Shown here piece by piece: positions 6,399 to 10,419 of a stretch of 10,419 nt of DNA (its first letter is position 1; every line of letters begins with the position of its first letter). The notes under the pieces were generated by a model. That model saw only the letters and a program-made list of their open reading frames with translations, did no database searches and was not told the origin of the DNA. The stretch is from Candidatus Aminicenantota bacterium (GTDB taxonomy: Bacteria > Acidobacteriota > Aminicenantia > UBA2199): positions 1 to 10,419 of the forward strand of contig JAGLQA010000474.1 of assembly GCA_023137075.1 (NCBI GenBank), in the 5' to 3' direction. A program made the position numbers and the translations under genes.

Positions 6399-6874
6399 AG
6401 TTTCTTCCCGCACCCTGGAGATGGGAATTCATCTCCAAAATCGGAAAAAAAAAGGGCTGTATTTTTTGCAGTGCATTAAAATTGCCCGAAAAAGAGTCGC
6501 TGGTTTGTTATAAAGGGGAAACCTTTTTTATTATCTTAAATAAGTTTCCCTACAACACCGGGCATTTAATGATTGTACCCTACCGTCACTTTGATTTGCC
6601 CGAAAAAATCCCCCCCGAAAAATCCATCGAAATGTGGGCGCTTATGAACCGGTCATTATCCATTTTAAAAGAAAATTTTAATCCTGACGGATTCAACATC
6701 GGGATGAATATCGGGAAATCCGCCGGGGCCGGTGTCAAAGACCACTTTCATCTTCATGTTGTGCCCAGGTGGGCCGGGGACGCCAACTTTATGGCAGTCG
6801 TCGGAAAGACAAAAGTTGTATCGTACAGCCTTGAAAAGGTATTCGAAATGTTAGAAAGGGAGTTTAACAAATGA
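6395..6874 (+). CDS. HIT-family nucleotide phosphorylase/hydrolase
   Basis: Histidine-triad protein of 159 residues. The triad HFHLH (His117, His119, His121) is followed by VVPRW; the middle His119 would form the nucleotidyl intermediate. GFNIGMNIGKSAGAGVKDH (99-117) is the usual phosphate-binding lead-in. Near the N-terminus, PAPWRWEFI (5-13) and GCIFC (Cys22, Cys25) resemble the actinobacterial Ap4A phosphorylase and similar diadenosine-polyphosphate enzymes; Cys22, Cys25 and His65 could hold zinc. Family knowledge therefore suggests cleavage of Ap4A or a related dinucleotide, but AMP-lysine or other substrates remain possible. It starts in an ATGA overlap with rpsA and has no clear Shine-Dalgarno, so translation is probably coupled. 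Lying next to two aminoacyl-tRNA synthetases, which make Ap4A as a side product, is a fitting context. Confidence 0.88.
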   Translation: MKFLPAPWRWEFISKIGKKKGCIFCSALKLPEKESLVCYKGETFFIILNKFPYNTGHLMIVPYRHFDLPEKIPPEKSIEMWALMNRSLSILKENFNPDGFNIGMNIGKSAGAGVKDHFHLHVVPRWAGDANFMAVVGKTKVVSYSLEKVFEMLEREFNK

Positions 6875-8481
6875 AGAAGATTTTAATATATATCCTGGTT
6901 CCCTTGATCCTCACAGCCGCCGTTATAACCGGGTACAAGATGTTGAAAAAATCGGAACCCGACTATATCTTTTTAATTACCCTTGACACCACCCGGGCGG
7001 ATTTCGTGAAGTATTCCACCGGAAGAGATAACGGGGTAACACCCCACTTAGCCCGGCTCGCGCAGGAAGGGGTCTATTTTGAAAACGCCTACGCCCTGAT
7101 TCCGATTACCCTCCCCTCCCATGCGTCGATGTTATATTCGAAATCTCCCCACACCTTAAAAATATACAATAACGGGCAGCCCCGGAATTTGCCCTTTCCG
7201 TCGTTAGCTCAACTGCTCAGAAGTAAGGGGTATTACACGGGCGCCGTCATATCTTTAGGGGTGCTAAAGGCCGAATTCGGCTTGAGCAAAGGTTTTGAAG
7301 ATTATATTGAAAATTTCAGGCCCTATTTCTGGTACAAAAATGCCGAGGAGGTCAACCGGGACGCCTTTAAGTTGATCAAAGAGAAAGCACGAAAAAAATC
7401 CTTCTTCTGGATACACTATTCCGATCCCCATGAACCCTACTACACACCCCTTTTGGGCGGAAGCTTTACCGTTTTATTGAACGATTCGCAGGTTTTTCAA
7501 TCGAAAAGCACCGAACAGCCGCTGGTTAAACTCGAACTTGAAATCAAACCCGGCAAAAATATATTAACCCTGAAAAGTGAGCCCCCGGCCGACGCAAAAG
7601 CGAGACTAATCCGGATCGGGTTTTATACCTATCAGAACTTTTCGATAACCAGTGAACAAAACCCCGGTCTTATGGAAGTTACCACACCGAAATGGCGCAG
7701 AGTAAAGGTGAAAAATAAAGTTAATTGTTATACCCAAAAAAAAGAATCCCAGGTTGTGCTGGTCAATAAAAGTAAAAAAAACCTGCCCATAAAGGTGAAG
7801 TTCTTATACAGGATGCTGGAAAGGCCGAAATCCCGGGTAAGACTGTACCGGCAGGAGGTCAGGTACATGGACTCCCGGTTGGGGAGATTAATCGATTTCC
7901 TGAAAGAAAACCATATCTATGAGAAATCTGCCTTTGTTATAATGGGAGACCACGGTGAAGGCTTAGGCGAATACAATCGCCACTATGGCCACATTCATTA
8001 TTTGCATAAAATCTACACCCGGGTGCCTTTGATTATCCTGGGTCCTGGTATCAAGCAGCGAGGCAAACAGGACACATTGGTATCCACCCTGAATGTTGCT
8101 CCCACCATCCTCGATATGGCCAACATAAAAAAGCCCTACTTCATGGACGGGCAATCTGTTTTCAAGCCGATTGAACCGAAAAAACTGCTGCTGGAAACCT
8201 ATTCCCCGGAAGCCTATTTCGATTCCTTTGCGATCATCGATTACCCCTACCAGGTGTTATTCTTCCCAGGCAGGACGGAAGACCGGATCGAATATGTGAA
8301 TCTCGTGAAGGATACCTGGGGCACGACCAATATCAAGGATTTTATGGAAGATAAAAAGATCAAAGCCGAACTACTCGAATCGGTTTTGAAGATTTCCCGG
8401 ATAATCACGGCCACCAAGGGAAAAGTCGGGAAAATAAACGAACGGCATAAAGAAATCTTAGAGTCATTGGGGTATTTATGA
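6871..8481 (+). CDS. Membrane-anchored sulfatase-fold protein with insert domain
   Basis: Alkaline-phosphatase/sulfatase superfamily protein of 536 residues. One N-terminal membrane segment (residues 4-20, after Lys2-Lys3) suggests a periplasm-facing enzyme. Fold motifs are TLDTTRAD (37-44, metal Asp39), ITLPSHASML (79-88), HYSDPHEPY (182-190), MGDHGEGLGE (358-367, Asp360 and His361) and RVPLIILGPG (384-393). The classical C/S-x-P-S-R site reads Thr80-Leu-Pro-Ser-His, so the formylglycine Cys/Ser is replaced by Thr, as in Thr-nucleophile relatives such as LtaS and phosphoethanolamine transferases. About 130 residues (195-325) interrupt the fold after DPHEPY and look beta-rich, including VLLNDSQVF and PGKNILTL. 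The C-terminus ends HKEILESLGYL, as in many bacterial sulfatase-like proteins. It joins HIT and hisS by ATGA overlaps. GGGAG upstream at 6857-6861 serves as its ribosome binding site. Substrate unknown. Confidence 0.85.
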   Translation: MKKILIYILVPLILTAAVITGYKMLKKSEPDYIFLITLDTTRADFVKYSTGRDNGVTPHLARLAQEGVYFENAYALIPITLPSHASMLYSKSPHTLKIYNNGQPRNLPFPSLAQLLRSKGYYTGAVISLGVLKAEFGLSKGFEDYIENFRPYFWYKNAEEVNRDAFKLIKEKARKKSFFWIHYSDPHEPYYTPLLGGSFTVLLNDSQVFQSKSTEQPLVKLELEIKPGKNILTLKSEPPADAKARLIRIGFYTYQNFSITSEQNPGLMEVTTPKWRRVKVKNKVNCYTQKKESQVVLVNKSKKNLPIKVKFLYRMLERPKSRVRLYRQEVRYMDSRLGRLIDFLKENHIYEKSAFVIMGDHGEGLGEYNRHYGHIHYLHKIYTRVPLIILGPGIKQRGKQDTLVSTLNVAPTILDMANIKKPYFMDGQSVFKPIEPKKLLLETYSPEAYFDSFAIIDYPYQVLFFPGRTEDRIEYVNLVKDTWGTTNIKDFMEDKKIKAELLESVLKISRIITATKGKVGKINERHKEILESLGYL

Positions 8482-9728
8482 ACAAAATAGCCGCACCCAA
8501 AGGAACCGGAGATATTTATTTTCCGGAAATCGGCAAATGGCAGTATTTAGAGGATAAAATCAGGAACTACTTTTCCCGTTTCCTCTACAAAGAAATCCGT
8601 ACACCCATATTCGAGCACAGCGAACTGTTCAGCCGGGGGATCGGCAGCGAAACCGATGTCGTACAGAAAGAGATGTACACCTTTCAAGACAAGGCCGGCC
8701 GGAGTTTAACGCTGCGCCCCGAAAACACCGCCTCGGTTGTTCGCGCGGCTATCGAAAATAATCTCTTTAACGAGATGTTTCCCCTGCGGTTTTTTTATAT
8801 CGGCCCCATGTTTCGCTATGAGAAACCGCAAAAAGGGCGGATGCGGCAATTTCACCAATTCGGGATAGAGGTGTTCGCGGATAAAAGCGCCCGGGTCGAT
8901 GCCGAAGTGATTTACGCCGCCTTCAACTTTTTAAAAGAGATCCATCTTTGCGGTACCGAAGTCGAGATAAGCTCCGTCGGATGCGGCCAATGCCGCCCCG
9001 GCTTTTTAGAGAAGCTGAAAACCGCGGCCAAAGAACAGGAAAAGGAACTCTGCGGCGAATGTCAAAGACGCATCGAAACCAATCCCCTACGAATCTTTGA
9101 CTGTAAGAATGAGTCGTGCATCAAAATCTCAGCCGCCTTCCCCAAGATGATCGAGCATCTATGCGGGGAGTGCGACACCCATTTCGCGGAACTGCAAACC
9201 GCGTTACAGGTGTTGAAAGTGGAATATAAAATCAACCCACGCATCGTAAGAGGACTCGATTATTATACCAAAACAGCTTTTGAAATAACCTCCAACCAAT
9301 TGGGCGCCCAGAATGCCGTTTTAGGCGGCGGCAGGTACGATAACCTGTCCAATGAATTGGGCGGCCCGGATATCGTGGGAACCGGCTTTGCCGCCGGTAT
9401 GGAGAGAATCATTCTCCACCTGCAAGATATCGACCGCAAGCAGCGGAAGACGATCCTGGTGGCCTACCAGAACCCGGCGCTGCTGGATCACGCGTTGCGA
9501 CTGTGTGAAACCCTGTGGAGCAGCGGTATTCACGCCTACATGGAATACGATGCCAAAAACCTGAAGAAGCAATTTAAAAAAGGCGATCGCATCTCTGCCG
9601 ATTATACCTTTATCTTAGGAGATGAGGAATTGCAGCACAATACCATTTCGGTTAAAGACATGAAAGCCCGGGAACAAATTACGATTAAGCAAGAGGACTT
9701 AGAGCAATGGCTGAAAACCAACATTTAA
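8478..9728 (+). CDS. hisS: Histidyl-tRNA synthetase
   Basis: Class II synthetase that attaches histidine to tRNA-His in the cytosol, 416 residues, normal length. Motif 1 sits around EIRTPIFE (39-46), motif 2 is FYIGPMFRYEKPQKGRMRQFHQ (106-127) and motif 3 is GTGFAAGMER (301-310). The histidine-specific motif VRGLDYYT is at 257-264. The anticodon-binding domain follows from about 325. The insert between motifs 2 and 3 has eight cysteines in four close pairs (169/172, 192/195, 209/214, 229/232), which could bind zinc; similar cysteine-rich inserts occur in HisRS of other bacteria. It starts in an ATGA overlap with the sulfatase-fold gene and overlaps aspS by 22 bp. hisS next to aspS is a common bacterial arrangement. 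Confidence 0.96.
   Translation: MNKIAAPKGTGDIYFPEIGKWQYLEDKIRNYFSRFLYKEIRTPIFEHSELFSRGIGSETDVVQKEMYTFQDKAGRSLTLRPENTASVVRAAIENNLFNEMFPLRFFYIGPMFRYEKPQKGRMRQFHQFGIEVFADKSARVDAEVIYAAFNFLKEIHLCGTEVEISSVGCGQCRPGFLEKLKTAAKEQEKELCGECQRRIETNPLRIFDCKNESCIKISAAFPKMIEHLCGECDTHFAELQTALQVLKVEYKINPRIVRGLDYYTKTAFEITSNQLGAQNAVLGGGRYDNLSNELGGPDIVGTGFAAGMERIILHLQDIDRKQRKTILVAYQNPALLDHALRLCETLWSSGIHAYMEYDAKNLKKQFKKGDRISADYTFILGDEELQHNTISVKDMKAREQITIKQEDLEQWLKTNI
9691..9697 (+). promoter_or_regulatory. aspS ribosome binding site within hisS
   Basis: AAGAGGA lies nine bases before the aspS ATG at 9707, inside the hisS coding sequence. It supports this start despite the 22-bp overlap with hisS. Confidence 0.6.
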
Positions 9729-10419
9729 CATTAAAAAGAGAATTTTTTTGCGGTAAAATCAACGAGGAATTTATAGGCAAGCGCATCGAAGTATACGGCT
9801 GGGTCAACAAAAAGAGAGAACTCGGCGGTCTGACCTTTATCGACCTGAGAGACCGGGAAGGGCTGCTGCAAATCGTTATAAATGAGAATTTTAGCGACCG
9901 GGAGTCGGTCAAAAGAATCGGCAGCGAGTTTGTGCTCTCCGTAAAAGGCACCGTGGTGGCCAGGTCAAACCCCAACCCGGACCTCTATACCGGCAAAGTC
10001 GAATTGGCAGCCGAGCAGATTCGCATCCTGGCTGAATCCCGTGTTCCCCCCTTCTACCCGGAAACCACCGACCAGGTCTCCGATGAATTACGCTTTAAGC
10101 ACCGCTATGTGGATCTCCGGAACCTGAGACTGCAGGAAAACTTCCGGTTAAGAAGCCGGGCCAATTTAGCGATTCGCAACTACTTAGACCGGTATGGTTT
10201 CCTTGATATCGAAACGCCCATGCTCACCAAAGCCACCCCCGAAGGAGCCCGGGACTACTTAGTGCCCTCCAGGATTTATAAAGGACGCATGTTTGCCCTG
10301 CCCCAATCCCCCCAATTGTTCAAGCAATTGCTCATGGTATCCGGGTTTGAGCGTTATTATCAAATTGTTAAATGTTTCCGGGATGAAGATTTGAGAGCGG
10401 ACCGGCAGCCCGAATTCAC
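9707..10419 (+). CDS. aspS: Aspartyl-tRNA synthetase, 3' end beyond window
   Basis: Class II synthetase charging tRNA-Asp (or also tRNA-Asn in species lacking AsnRS). The window holds its first 237 codons and no stop. Residues 15-110 are the N-terminal OB-fold anticodon domain, with VYGWVNKKRELGGLTFIDLRD. Catalytic motifs follow: motif 1 at GFLDIETPML (164-173), the flipping loop TPEGARDYLVPSR (177-189), FALPQSPQLFKQLLM (196-210), and motif 2 CFRDEDLRADRQPEF (223-237) at the window edge. Motif 3 and the bacterial insertion domain are outside the window. Whether it is discriminating or non-discriminating cannot be told here. It is the last visible gene of the operon. Confidence 0.95.
   Translation, partial: MAENQHLTLKREFFCGKINEEFIGKRIEVYGWVNKKRELGGLTFIDLRDREGLLQIVINENFSDRESVKRIGSEFVLSVKGTVVARSNPNPDLYTGKVELAAEQIRILAESRVPPFYPETTDQVSDELRFKHRYVDLRNLRLQENFRLRSRANLAIRNYLDRYGFLDIETPMLTKATPEGARDYLVPSRIYKGRMFALPQSPQLFKQLLMVSGFERYYQIVKCFRDEDLRADRQPEF

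Larger units (their letters stand above)
3758..10419 (+). other. Predicted operon ispH-rpsA-HIT-sulfatase-hisS-aspS
   Basis: Six same-strand genes follow one strong promoter with no intergenic base. Overlaps are 32, 4, 4, 4 and 22 bp. No stem with a following T-run was seen at the joints. Internal promoters within ispH or rpsA were not excluded. Co-transcription is inferred from spacing. Confidence 0.75.

Overview
The window is gene-dense bacterial DNA of moderate GC. It has strong SD-type ribosome binding sites, sigma70-like promoters with 17-bp spacers, the MEP isoprenoid enzyme IspH and a six-repeat ribosomal protein S1. Together these suggest a Gram-negative-type bacterium, perhaps of an uncultured lineage. 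The Thr-type sulfatase-fold protein ending in LGYL and the small-gene-overlap style recall Acidobacteriota/Aminicenantota or deltaproteobacterial genomes, but this placement is weak. There is no tRNA, rRNA, CRISPR array, insertion sequence or phage gene.

Left part (1-2147): a divergent pair. A deoxyribose-phosphate aldolase gene (deoC, minus strand, 3' end beyond the window) faces away from an MFS transporter gene whose protein resembles eukaryotic MFSD1. The AT-rich spacer of about 210 bp holds one promoter-like element for each gene and a LacI-family/cre-like palindrome just downstream of the transporter promoter.

Middle (2148-3802): a small secreted protein or lipoprotein of unknown function (plus strand) converges with a metallo-beta-lactamase-fold hydrolase (minus strand); their stops are 6 bp apart. 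The hydrolase gene is divergent from ispH. In the 138-bp spacer both promoter-like elements end almost at the start codons, which suggests leaderless or nearly leaderless mRNAs for both genes.

Right part (3803-10419, continuing): six plus-strand genes without a single non-coding base between them, ispH - rpsA - HIT-family phosphorylase/hydrolase - membrane-anchored sulfatase-fold protein - hisS - aspS (3' end beyond the window). Adjacent genes overlap by 32, 4, 4, 4 and 22 bp. The unit starts at a near-consensus promoter (TTGACA-17-TATAGT) and joins isoprenoid synthesis, translation initiation and two aminoacyl-tRNA synthetases with a nucleotide-cleaving HIT protein and an extracytoplasmic hydrolase.

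No clear new defence, mobile or biosynthetic system was found. The points most worth a second look are the near-leaderless divergent promoters, the MFSD1-like bacterial transporter, the sulfatase-fold protein with Thr at the nucleophile position and an inserted beta-rich domain, and the fully overlapping ispH-rpsA-centred operon.
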